DNA of 64,000 nt from positions 124,001-188,000 of the forward strand of contig NZ_FOJI01000006.1 in NCBI RefSeq assembly GCF_900111235.1, written 5' to 3'. The notes beneath the pieces are model-generated. The model ran no database searches, was not told the DNA's origin, and saw only the letters and a list, made by a program, of their open reading frames with translations. Shown one piece after another: positions 55,561 through 64,000 of the stretch (positions are counted from its first letter, which is position 1; every line of letters starts with the position of its first letter). The DNA comes from [Clostridium] fimetarium. Lineage in GTDB: Bacteria; Bacillota; Clostridia; Lachnospirales; Lachnospiraceae. A program made the translations under genes and the position numbers.

Positions 55561-55628
55561 TGTATATGATAAAATACAATGCGGTGATCGAAAGCATAGT
55601 TCATAAAAGATTGAAAGGAAGTACTAAA

Positions 55629-58600
55629 ATGAAATTGATCGATAATGTTACTCAAACGTTAAGTGATGATTTATCCGTAGAAATAAAAAAAGATAGTAAA
55701 GTATCAATTGCAGCGGCCTGCTTTTCAATCTATGCATTTCAAGAGTTAAAAAAACAACTTATTAATGTGGATGAATTACAATTTATTTTTACGTCTCCAA
55801 CATTTATTAAAGATAAAGCAAAGAAAGAAAAAAGAGAATTTTTTATTCCAAGAAAAGATAGAGAGAAAAATCTTTATGGCTCAGAATTTGAAGTGAAATT
55901 GCGAAATGAGTTAACACAAAAGGCTATTGCGAAAGAATGTGCCGAGTGGATAAAGAAAAAATGTGTTTTTAAATCCAATATTTCTAATGAGAATATGATG
56001 GGGTTTATGAATGTGGATGAGAAAAGTTATATGCCATTAAACGGATTTACAACTGTTGATCTAGGCTGTGAGCGTGGTAATAATGCATACTATATGGTTC
56101 AAAAAACGGAAACTCCAATGAGTACTGCTTATTTGCAGTTATTTGAACAGCTATGGAATGATAAGAATAAATTACAGGATGTCACAGATGAAGTAATCCA
56201 AAACATTTCAACCGTTTATAATGATAATTCTCCAGAGTATATATATTTTGTTACACTTTACAATATTTTCAATGAGTTTTTAGAGGATGTATCAATAGAT
56301 GAACTTCCAAATGAAGCAAATGGTTTTAAGGAAAGTAAGATATGGAATATGTTGTATAATTTTCAAAAGGATGCGGTGTTAGCAATAATAAATAAGCTAG
56401 AAAAATATAATGGTTGTATTCTAGCAGACAGTGTTGGACTTGGTAAAACATTTACAGCATTGGCTGTTATTAAGTATTACGAAAATAGAAATAAATCGGT
56501 TCTTGTATTATGTCCGAAGAAATTGGCCAATAACTGGAATACATATAAAGATAACTATGTGAACAACCCAATCGCAGCCGATAGGATGGGATATGATGTC
56601 TTGTTTCATACCGATCTAAATAGGGATGCAGGAACATCTAACGGTTTAGATTTGGACAGATTGAATTGGAGTAATTATGATTTAGTTGTAATCGATGAAT
56701 CGCATAATTTCCGTAATGGTGGAAAGGTGACAGATGATGGGGATAAAGAAAATAGATATTTGAAATTATTGAATAAGGTAATAAGAAAAGGTGTACGGAC
56801 TAAGGTGTTAATGTTGTCTGCAACACCTGTTAATAATAGATTTACTGATTTGAAGAATCAGATTGCACTTGCATATGAGGGTGAAAGTAGGCTGCTAGAT
56901 GAAAAACTTGATACTAGTAGAAGCATTGAAGATATATTTAAGCAGGCGCAGGCAGCATTTAATGCATGGAGTAGGTGTGAACAGCAAGATAGAACAACTG
57001 GGCGATTGCTAAAAATGCTCGATTTTGATTTTTTTGAAGTTTTAGATAGCGTTACAATTGCTAGATCAAGAAAGCATATCGAAAAATTTTACGATACAAC
57101 AGAAATTGGCACTTTTCCAAAAAGAAATCTTCCAATTTCAAAAAGACCTGGACTTACTGATTTAAGTGATGCCATAAATTATAACGAAATATTTGAACAA
57201 CTTAGTTTGTTAGACTTGTGTATCTATACACCTACAGATTATATTTTACCAAGTAAACTTGAAAAGTATGTTGATATGTATGATACCAAGAAGGTAAAAG
57301 GAGGATTAACACAGTCTGGACGTGAACAAGGAATCAGAAGATTGATGTCAATTAATCTAATGAAACGTATGGAAAGTTCCGTATACTCGTTTAATCTTAC
57401 ACTAAAACGAATTAAAGAATTGATTGATAATACGATACAGGCAATTAATGATTATGAAGATCATAAAATATCAACTAATATGGTGCTTAGAGATATTACT
57501 AATTTGGCTGAAAATGATTTTGACGAAGATGATTTAAATGATGATGTATTTACTATAGGGAAAAAAGTCAAGATAGATTTGTCTGATATGGACTATCCAA
57601 CTTGGAAGAAAGCACTTGAAAAGGATAAAGACGTGCTCGACTTATTGGTGTGTATGATAGGGGATATTACACCTGAACATGATAGTAAACTGCAAGAATT
57701 ATTTGATATTATTGATAAAAAGCAAGAGTATCCAATAAACGTAGGCAATAAGAAAATAATTATATTTACAGCATTTGCAGATACAGCTGGTTATCTTTTT
57801 GATACTGTAGGTGTCTATGCAAAGAAAAAATTCGGACTAGATACAGCATTGGTTACTGGAGCTATAGATGGTAAAACTACGATAAAGGGTATGCGAACCA
57901 ATTTAAATACAGTATTAACGTGTTTTTCTCCAATTTCAAAAGGAAAAGATTTATTGATGCCGGATAATAAAGCTGAGATTGATATATTAATTGCAACAGA
58001 CTGTATTTCAGAAGGTCAAAACCTTCAAGATTGTGATTATTTGATTAATTATGATATACACTGGAATCCAGTAAGAATTATTCAGCGTTTTGGACGTATT
58101 GATAGAATTGGAAGTAAGAACGATGTAATTCAGCTTGTGAACTTTTGGCCTGATCTTACTTTGGATGAGTATATTAATCTAAAAGCAAGAGTTGAAACAA
58201 AGATGAAGATTGTGGATATGACTGCTACTGGAGATGACAATCCACTGAGTCCAGAGGAAAAGGGCGACCTAGAATATAGAAAACAACAATTAAAACGACT
58301 TCAAGAAGAAGTAGTAGACATTGAAGAAATGTCATCAGGAATATCAATTATGGATTTGGGATTGAATGAATTTCGATTAGATTTATTAGATTATATTTCC
58401 ACACATTCAGAGATTGAACATGCACCTTTTGGAATGAATGCAGTAGTGAAATCCACAAATGAATTACCACCAGGTGTAATATATGTGTTGAAAAATATTA
58501 AGAATGAAGTAAATATTAATAGTCAGAATCGCTTACATCCATTTTATATGGTATATCTTACAGAAGATGGTGAAGTGGTTATCGACCATTTATCACCAAA

Positions 58601-58868
58601 GGAAATGCTGGACAATTTTAGGTTCCTTTGCAAAGGAAAAAAAGAGCCGGATAAGAAATTATGTGCTGCATTTAATGATGAAACAGAAGATGGAAGAAAA
58701 CTGGGCAAGTATTCAGAATTATTAGGTGATGCGATTTCATCTATAATAGACATAAAAGAAGAAAATGAGTTAGATAGTTTTTTAAGTGGAAAGCAGATGA
58801 GTTTTCTATCTGAAAATATTGGTGGATTGGATGACTTTGAGCTGATTTGTTTTCTGATTATACAGTAA
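55629..58868 (+). CDS. SNF2-type helicase with degenerate PLD-like N-terminus
   Basis: Large ATPase of 1079 aa heading the last operon. The N-terminal 200 residues resemble the PLD-like domain found on defence helicases (SKVSIAAACFSIYAFQEL), but no HKD motif is visible, so this part is probably not an active nuclease. SF2 motor: Walker A DSVGLGKTFTALA, DEAH box VVIDESHNF, motif III LMLSATP, and C-terminal motifs TDCISEGQNLQDCDYLINYD and QRFGRIDRIGS. The start at 55629 has AAAGGAAG; a longer frame from 55551 runs into the intron-like fragment. Translocation on DNA is expected. It ends 13 nt before the DUF4391 gene. Confidence 0.85.
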   Translation: MKLIDNVTQTLSDDLSVEIKKDSKVSIAAACFSIYAFQELKKQLINVDELQFIFTSPTFIKDKAKKEKREFFIPRKDREKNLYGSEFEVKLRNELTQKAIAKECAEWIKKKCVFKSNISNENMMGFMNVDEKSYMPLNGFTTVDLGCERGNNAYYMVQKTETPMSTAYLQLFEQLWNDKNKLQDVTDEVIQNISTVYNDNSPEYIYFVTLYNIFNEFLEDVSIDELPNEANGFKESKIWNMLYNFQKDAVLAIINKLEKYNGCILADSVGLGKTFTALAVIKYYENRNKSVLVLCPKKLANNWNTYKDNYVNNPIAADRMGYDVLFHTDLNRDAGTSNGLDLDRLNWSNYDLVVIDESHNFRNGGKVTDDGDKENRYLKLLNKVIRKGVRTKVLMLSATPVNNRFTDLKNQIALAYEGESRLLDEKLDTSRSIEDIFKQAQAAFNAWSRCEQQDRTTGRLLKMLDFDFFEVLDSVTIARSRKHIEKFYDTTEIGTFPKRNLPISKRPGLTDLSDAINYNEIFEQLSLLDLCIYTPTDYILPSKLEKYVDMYDTKKVKGGLTQSGREQGIRRLMSINLMKRMESSVYSFNLTLKRIKELIDNTIQAINDYEDHKISTNMVLRDITNLAENDFDEDDLNDDVFTIGKKVKIDLSDMDYPTWKKALEKDKDVLDLLVCMIGDITPEHDSKLQELFDIIDKKQEYPINVGNKKIIIFTAFADTAGYLFDTVGVYAKKKFGLDTALVTGAIDGKTTIKGMRTNLNTVLTCFSPISKGKDLLMPDNKAEIDILIATDCISEGQNLQDCDYLINYDIHWNPVRIIQRFGRIDRIGSKNDVIQLVNFWPDLTLDEYINLKARVETKMKIVDMTATGDDNPLSPEEKGDLEYRKQQLKRLQEEVVDIEEMSSGISIMDLGLNEFRLDLLDYISTHSEIEHAPFGMNAVVKSTNELPPGVIYVLKNIKNEVNINSQNRLHPFYMVYLTEDGEVVIDHLSPKEMLDNFRFLCKGKKEPDKKLCAAFNDETEDGRKLGKYSELLGDAISSIIDIKEENELDSFLSGKQMSFLSENIGGLDDFELICFLIIQ

Positions 58869-58881
58869 AGGTGGGATGGAT

Positions 58882-59493
58882 ATGTTTGGTCTACCACAAT
58901 CTACGGAATTACGCAAAGTAGTACATAAGAAATTAATCTTTGCCAAGTTTCCAGGAGAATTGAATGGAGATAGAAAAAAACGATTCGACAATGATATTAG
59001 TAGAATCGGAATAGTAAATGAAATATCACCGTCTTCAGTAAATATCAAAGAGGGCGAATCAATAAAGTCAATCTTTGTAGTGCAGATAGAATTAAAGACA
59101 AAGAATTATGATGAGCGAAATGTCTTATTGATATCAAAGTTATTTGGACAGCAGATGCTAATTATATTGAAGTATGAAGAAGAGTATCAACTTGCTGTAT
59201 ATCAGACAAAGTTATTGTATTCTGATTGGAAAAGTAATAGCGAAATGGAGCTTCATTTAAACGGACTGGATCTGGATTCTATGTGGCTGAATATGGTGGA
59301 GCAGGTATCTGGAATTATTCCTAAAAATGGCAATTCACTTGATGAACAGATTGCTGTTGAAGTAGAAAAAGCCAAACTAATGAAACAGATTGATGAGATG
59401 GAAACGCAAGCAAGGAAAGAAACTCAATCAAAAAAGAAATTTGATATGTTTCAAAGAATGAAAGAATATCAGAAACTATTGGAGAAACTATAA
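58882..59493 (+). CDS. DUF4391-family protein
   Basis: Protein of 203 aa in the DUF4391 family, which starts MFGLPxST as here (MFGLPQSTELRKVVHKKLIF). The family is regularly found beside helicases and type III-like methylases, with no known activity. The C-terminal 50 residues form a coiled coil (AVEVEKAKLMKQIDEMETQA) that could bridge partners. I take the ATG at 58882, which has GGTGGG at good distance, over 58876. The last base of its stop is the first base of the methylase start, so the operon is tightly coupled. Confidence 0.8.
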   Translation: MFGLPQSTELRKVVHKKLIFAKFPGELNGDRKKRFDNDISRIGIVNEISPSSVNIKEGESIKSIFVVQIELKTKNYDERNVLLISKLFGQQMLIILKYEEEYQLAVYQTKLLYSDWKSNSEMELHLNGLDLDSMWLNMVEQVSGIIPKNGNSLDEQIAVEVEKAKLMKQIDEMETQARKETQSKKKFDMFQRMKEYQKLLEKL

Positions 59494-61337
59494 TGGATAA
59501 ATTAAAAATGGGCACAAAAAACTTGGCTGATGTAAATTATAAGAAACTAGCTGCATTATTTCCTAATGCAGTTACAGAGACAATAACTGGATATGATGAA
59601 AATGGAAAAACCATTATTGAGAGAGCAATTGATGCAGATGTGTTGAGGCAAGAAATATCATCAACCGTAGTTGAAGGAAGAGATGAAAGATATCAGTTTA
59701 CTTGGCCAGATAAAAAGAAAACTTATGCTGATATTAATGCGCCAATTGATTCAACGTTGCGACCATCAAGAGGAAAAAGCGTTAATTTTGATAAAACTGA
59801 AAATGTATATATAGAAGGTGATAATTTTGAAGCATTGAAATTATTACAAGAAACATATTTAGAAAAAATAAAAATGATTTATATTGATCCACCATATAAT
59901 ACTGGTAGTGATTTTATTTACAATGATGATTTTGCAGAAGATTCAAACGAATATATGCAAGATAGTGAACAGATAGATAACGAAGGAAATCGAATGGTTC
60001 AAAATACAGAAACAAATGGAAGATTTCATAGTGATTGGCTTAATATGATGTTCCCAAGATTAAAACTTGCTAGAAATTTATTGGCAGAGGATGGGGCAAT
60101 ATTCATAAGTATTGATGATAATGAGGTAACAAACCTCACAAAAATAATGGATGAAGTATTTGGTGCTAGAAATAGAATTGCAATAATTTGTCATAAATCA
60201 AGAGCTTCGATATCAAATGATAAAATAATATCTCCAAATCATAATATGATTTTGTTTTATGCAAAAGAAATACTAAATCTTGAAGAAAAAAGAAAAATGA
60301 TTGGACTTGATCCAATACTTGAGGGTTTTGGTTTAGATGACGGGGATGGACGAGGGGAGTATCGTCTGGTACCAGTTGATGGACCTGGGGGAGAAAAAAA
60401 AGGAAATCCGTTTTATGAGTTTCTTGGAATAGAAGGTTATTGGAGATTTTCCAAAGATACTATGCAAGATAAATATAATGAAGGTCTTGTAGTAAAAAGA
60501 GGAAATAGTCTTTATCAAAAATATTTTAAGTCAAAAGCTGCAAGTACTCGTCGTACGGCAACAACTTGGTGGGATGATGCAGGACTAATGTCAACAGCAA
60601 CATCAAAATTAAAATCTTTGATGGGTGGAGCTACGTTTGATACTCCGAAACCAATAGAATTAATTGATAAAATGCTTAGAATGATTACCTTCGAGGATGA
60701 AAATGCAATTATTTTGGATTTCTTTGGTGGCTCATCAACAACAGCTCATGCAGTATTACAATATAACGCAGAAACAAATGGAAAGCGAAAATTCATTTTG
60801 GTCCAAGTACCTGAAAAAATTTCAGAAAAACTGGAGGCTTATAAAAATGGATATAGAGATATTTGCGAAATTGGAGAGGAAAGAATACGTAAAGCAGCTG
60901 TAGAAATTATGAAGATAAATAAAGATGTTGATACGGGTTTTAGAGTGTTTACTATTGAAGAATCTAATATGAAAGAGACTTTTTATAGTCCCAAGGAAGT
61001 TCAACAGTCATTATTTATGACGTATACTGATAATATAAAGGAAGATAGAACTCCAGAAGATTTACTATTTCAAGTGATGCTTGAATTAGGCGTTTTATTA
61101 TCTAGTAATATTGAAGAAAATGAAATTGCTGGAAAAAGAGTATTTAATGTTGCAGAAGGTTTTTTAATAGCTTGTTTTGATACAAACATATCTGATGAAG
61201 TTATAAAGAAAGTGGCTGAGTTGAAACCATTATATGCTGTATTTAGAGATAGTAGCATGGCTAATGATAGTGTTGCAACGAATTTTGAACAAATTTTTAT
61301 GACATATAGCCCAGATACGGTTAGGAAAGTACTGTAA
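59493..61337 (+). CDS. Type III restriction-modification methylase (Mod), beta-class
   Basis: DNA adenine methyltransferase of 614 aa. The catalytic motif IV is MIYIDPPYNTGSDF and the later SAM-binding motif I is ILDFFGGSSTTAHAV, in the order of the beta class. Between them lies a target-recognition region (about 230-370). The N-terminal 100 residues match Mod proteins of type III systems, which methylate one strand of a 5-6 base site. It should provide recognition for the Res subunit encoded downstream. Full length. Confidence 0.92.
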   Translation: MDKLKMGTKNLADVNYKKLAALFPNAVTETITGYDENGKTIIERAIDADVLRQEISSTVVEGRDERYQFTWPDKKKTYADINAPIDSTLRPSRGKSVNFDKTENVYIEGDNFEALKLLQETYLEKIKMIYIDPPYNTGSDFIYNDDFAEDSNEYMQDSEQIDNEGNRMVQNTETNGRFHSDWLNMMFPRLKLARNLLAEDGAIFISIDDNEVTNLTKIMDEVFGARNRIAIICHKSRASISNDKIISPNHNMILFYAKEILNLEEKRKMIGLDPILEGFGLDDGDGRGEYRLVPVDGPGGEKKGNPFYEFLGIEGYWRFSKDTMQDKYNEGLVVKRGNSLYQKYFKSKAASTRRTATTWWDDAGLMSTATSKLKSLMGGATFDTPKPIELIDKMLRMITFEDENAIILDFFGGSSTTAHAVLQYNAETNGKRKFILVQVPEKISEKLEAYKNGYRDICEIGEERIRKAAVEIMKINKDVDTGFRVFTIEESNMKETFYSPKEVQQSLFMTYTDNIKEDRTPEDLLFQVMLELGVLLSSNIEENEIAGKRVFNVAEGFLIACFDTNISDEVIKKVAELKPLYAVFRDSSMANDSVATNFEQIFMTYSPDTVRKVL

Positions 61338-61339
61338 AT

Positions 61340-61717
61340 ATGGATAATAATTTATTTGACGGAATTTCTTTACCACAATTTAACACAAGCTTCAGTTACG
61401 ATATGGCTAATAGTTTGCGTAAGCAAACGCAAGATATGATTGATAGTATTAAGCCGCTTGATGAAATTCTTACAGAGCAGATAAAACCCTTACTTGAAGG
61501 AAATCAACAGGTAATAGAAGGTTTGTCTAATAATTAACAAAAACTGGATGAATTATATCAATTAAAGGAAAAGGAATTACAAGATTGTAAGGAAGATGCC
61601 AAAAAAGCGAAAAAATATAATTCTATAATGCTAATCATTGCTTTGATTTCCGGAGGAATTGCATTAGCTTCATTAGCTGCAACAATAATAATATCAACAT
61701 TGGGAGGTGCTACATAA
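61340..61717 (+). pseudogene. Small coiled-coil membrane protein split by an in-frame stop
   Basis: A 125-codon reading frame between mod and res, broken at codon 66 by TAA (61535-61537). The first part (DNNLFDGISLPQFNTSFSYD, then KQTQDMIDSIKPL) is helical. The frame continues without shift after the stop: QKLDELYQLKEKELQDCK (coiled coil), then a membrane helix around IALISGGIALASLAATIII, and ends 1 nt inside the res start. A single base change (TAA from CAA or GAA) would restore it. The intact protein would be membrane-anchored. It may be a recent null mutation, or a truncated but working product. Confidence 0.65.
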
Positions 61718-64000
61718 TGAAATTTAATTTTAAAATTCAGCAGTACCAGACAGATGCTGTTGAAAGTATTATAAATGTATTTAACGGACAACCATATAAT
61801 GATCCGGTTAATTATCGTAGAGATATAGGTAAAAACAAAGTGGTAAAATCATTTTCTCAAATATCTTTTGATGATTCGGATGAATTGGAAATAGCTGATG
61901 ATTTTAACGATGCAGGATTTAAGAATGAACAAATGGCTATTCCTGATAATATGATTTTATCTAACATAAAAAAAATACAGCAGGAAAATAATTTGAAAGT
62001 TTCGGAGTCATTGATCAAAAATCTTGGATGCTGTTCTTTGGATATTGAAATGGAAACTGGTACAGGAAAGACATATGTGTACATAAAGACTATGTATGAG
62101 TTAAATAAGCGTTACGGATGGTCAAAATTTATCGTTGTTGTTCCGTCTATTGCTATTCGAGAAGGTGTTATAAAGTCATTTGAAATAACACAAGGTCACT
62201 TTATGGAGCAATATGGGAAAAAAGTAAGACCATTTGTATATAATAGTAAGAATTTAAATCAACTAGATGCATTTTCGAGTAATGCCGGTATTAATGTTAT
62301 GATAATCAACATGCAAGCTTTTAATACGTCAATGAAAGAAGGCGGGCGATCGAAAGAGTCAAGAATTATCTATGACAAGAGAGATGAGTTTGGAAGTAGA
62401 AGACCTATTGATGTAATTAAGGCAAATAACCCTATTATTATATTGGATGAACCACAAAAAATGGGTGGAGATGCTACGCAGAATGCTTTGAAGAATTTTA
62501 ATCCGTTGTTTTCTTTGAATTACTCTGCAACCCATAAAGAACATCATAACATGGTATACGCATTGGATGCGGTTGATGCATATAATCAACATTTGGTTAA
62601 GAAAATTGAGGTAAAAGGATTCCAGGTAAAGAACTTCCGTGGAACAGATAAATATATGTATTTGGAGAATATTATTGTTTCTCCAAAGCATCCGCCTAAA
62701 GCAAAAATTGAATTTGAGATTGCCTATAACAAATCAATTAATCGTGAATCCAAAATACTTGGGGTTGATGATAATTTATATGAATTATCAAAAAATATGG
62801 AGCAATACAAAGGCTATCGTATTTCAGAGATTGATCCTTTTTCAGCTACTGTTACATTTACAAATGGAGAAGTAATATGTAGAGGAGATGTTGTAGGCGA
62901 TATCTCAGAAAAAGATATGCGACGTATCCAAATTAGAGAAACCATAATATCACATTTTGAAAAAGAAGAACAATTATTTAACCAAGGAATTAAAACATTA
63001 TCACTATTTTTTATTGATGAAGTAGCTAAATATCGTCAGTACAATGAAGTGGGTGAGGAGGATCTTGGAGAATATGGAGTGATATTTGAACAAGAATACA
63101 ATGACATAATAAATGATTACATCACAATATTTGATACTCCTTATCAAAAGTATTTAAAAGATATAGCGGTACATGAAACCCATAAGGGATATTTTAGTAT
63201 TGATAAAAAAGGACAGGCTATAAATAGTACTGCAACGAGAGGTAATGATTATTCGGATGATATTTCAGCATATGATTTGATTTTAAAAAATAAGGAAAGA
63301 CTACTTAGCTTTGAAGAGCCAACAAGATTTATTTTTTCTCATTCAGCATTAAGAGAAGGATGGGATAATCCAAACGTATTCCAGATTTGTACTCTAAAAC
63401 ACAGTGATAGTACTATGTTAAAGCGGCAAGAAGTAGGACGTGGATTACGTCTTTGTGTAAATCAGGATGGTTTTCGTATGGATGAACAAAGTCTTGGACG
63501 CGATAGAGTCCATAAAGTTAATAAGCTGACCGTAATAGCAAGTGAAAGTTATAAAGACTTTGTGACTGATTTACAGAAGCAGATTAAGGATGTTCTTTAT
63601 GAAAGACCAACAAAAGCTTCGAAAGAATATTTTATAGATAAAACAGTTAAGGTAGATGGTAGTTCAGTTAAGATTACAGAGCAACAGGCAACCGCAATTT
63701 ATCGCTATTTGTTAAAGAATGATTACATTGACAATGATGAGCATATCACAGAACAATATCATGCAGATTTGGAGAATAATTGTTTTGCAGTTTTACAGGA
63801 AGAATTGCAGCCACTCGCAGAGGGTGTTCATAAGCTAATCCAGAGTATATTTGATGATAAAATTCTGGGTGATATGATTTCTAATGGTAATGAGACTACG
63901 ATTCCTAGTAATGACCTGAATGAAAATTTTGCAAAGAAGGAATTTCAAACACTTTGGGGATATATTAATCATAAGTATGCTTATACCGTAAGTTTTGATA
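61717..64000 (+). CDS. Type III restriction enzyme Res subunit (3' end outside window)
   Basis: Start at 61717 overlapping the upstream stop (TAATGA); the frame is open to the window end, at least 761 aa. SF2 ATPase with Walker A METGTGKTYVYIK, Walker B IIILDEPQKM (DEPx is typical of type III Res), motif III LNYSATHK, and motifs V-VI SALREGWDNPNVFQICTL and QEVGRGLRL. The PD-ExK nuclease domain expected at the C-terminus would lie beyond the window. Together with Mod it forms the type III restriction complex, here joined by the helicase, DUF4391 and small membrane genes. Confidence 0.92.
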   Translation, partial: MKFNFKIQQYQTDAVESIINVFNGQPYNDPVNYRRDIGKNKVVKSFSQISFDDSDELEIADDFNDAGFKNEQMAIPDNMILSNIKKIQQENNLKVSESLIKNLGCCSLDIEMETGTGKTYVYIKTMYELNKRYGWSKFIVVVPSIAIREGVIKSFEITQGHFMEQYGKKVRPFVYNSKNLNQLDAFSSNAGINVMIINMQAFNTSMKEGGRSKESRIIYDKRDEFGSRRPIDVIKANNPIIILDEPQKMGGDATQNALKNFNPLFSLNYSATHKEHHNMVYALDAVDAYNQHLVKKIEVKGFQVKNFRGTDKYMYLENIIVSPKHPPKAKIEFEIAYNKSINRESKILGVDDNLYELSKNMEQYKGYRISEIDPFSATVTFTNGEVICRGDVVGDISEKDMRRIQIRETIISHFEKEEQLFNQGIKTLSLFFIDEVAKYRQYNEVGEEDLGEYGVIFEQEYNDIINDYITIFDTPYQKYLKDIAVHETHKGYFSIDKKGQAINSTATRGNDYSDDISAYDLILKNKERLLSFEEPTRFIFSHSALREGWDNPNVFQICTLKHSDSTMLKRQEVGRGLRLCVNQDGFRMDEQSLGRDRVHKVNKLTVIASESYKDFVTDLQKQIKDVLYERPTKASKEYFIDKTVKVDGSSVKITEQQATAIYRYLLKNDYIDNDEHITEQYHADLENNCFAVLQEELQPLAEGVHKLIQSIFDDKILGDMISNGNETTIPSNDLNENFAKKEFQTLWGYINHKYAYTVSFD

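Noticed and set aside
55629-64000. DISARM or BREX identity for the last operon
   Set aside because: DISARM needs DUF1998 and an active PLD protein, and BREX needs PglZ and BrxC-type genes; none is seen in this window. Genes beyond the right edge could change this view.

Overview
The window reads as a chromosomal segment of a low-GC, anaerobic Firmicute, most likely of the Lachnospiraceae (Clostridium cluster XIVa). Evidence is the AT-rich codon use, strong GGAGG-type ribosome sites, a Tyr T-box leader, and the core order yicC-remA-gmk-rpoZ ... rimO-pgsA-cinA-recA-recX-rny. No rRNA, tRNA or CRISPR array was seen.

Region 1 (1-10.6 kb): a YesM/YesN-type two-component pair (kinase cut by the window start); a three-gene ABC-2 exporter divergent from a DesK/LuxR-type two-component system, laid out like the linearmycin-resistance locus lnrJKLMN; a VanZ-family protein; and tyrS behind a T-box riboswitch.
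Region 2 (10.6-16.5 kb): a GNAT acetyltransferase, then the phosphate operon pstS-pstC-pstA-pstB-phoU followed by a PhoB-type regulator with no adjacent kinase.
Region 3 (16.5-31.2 kb): core genes rqcH (minus strand), yicC-remA-gmk-rpoZ, a GC-richer element made of two large structured hairpins in inverted orientation, an ABC-F gene, a lone trpD, then rimO-pgsA-cinA, SOS-controlled recA, recX and RNase Y.

Region 4 (31.2 kb to the end) is accessory DNA. It begins with short direct repeats and small unknown genes, a HEPN-type protein, and a Ku/DNA-ligase pair for end joining. Next is a mobilization-like block: an excisionase-like gene, two very small relaxase-like proteins, a ribbon-helix-helix protein and an XRE repressor. 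It is followed by a frameshifted RES-domain gene, a nucleotidyl-cyclase-like gene, and a cluster of one J-domain/MORN membrane protein with three zinc-ribbon membrane proteins. A DUF932-RadC-YqaJ-RecT recombination module and a serine recombinase come next. The last 8.4 kb is a defence-type operon: SNF2 helicase with a PLD-like N-terminus, DUF4391, type III Mod, a small membrane protein broken by an in-frame stop, and type III Res (cut by the window end). A fragment that looks like group II intron domain I lies just upstream of it.

The strongest candidates for something new are the five-gene type III-like operon, the paired hairpin element with apparent compensatory changes, the J-domain/MORN/zinc-ribbon cluster, and the RES plus cyclase-like pair.
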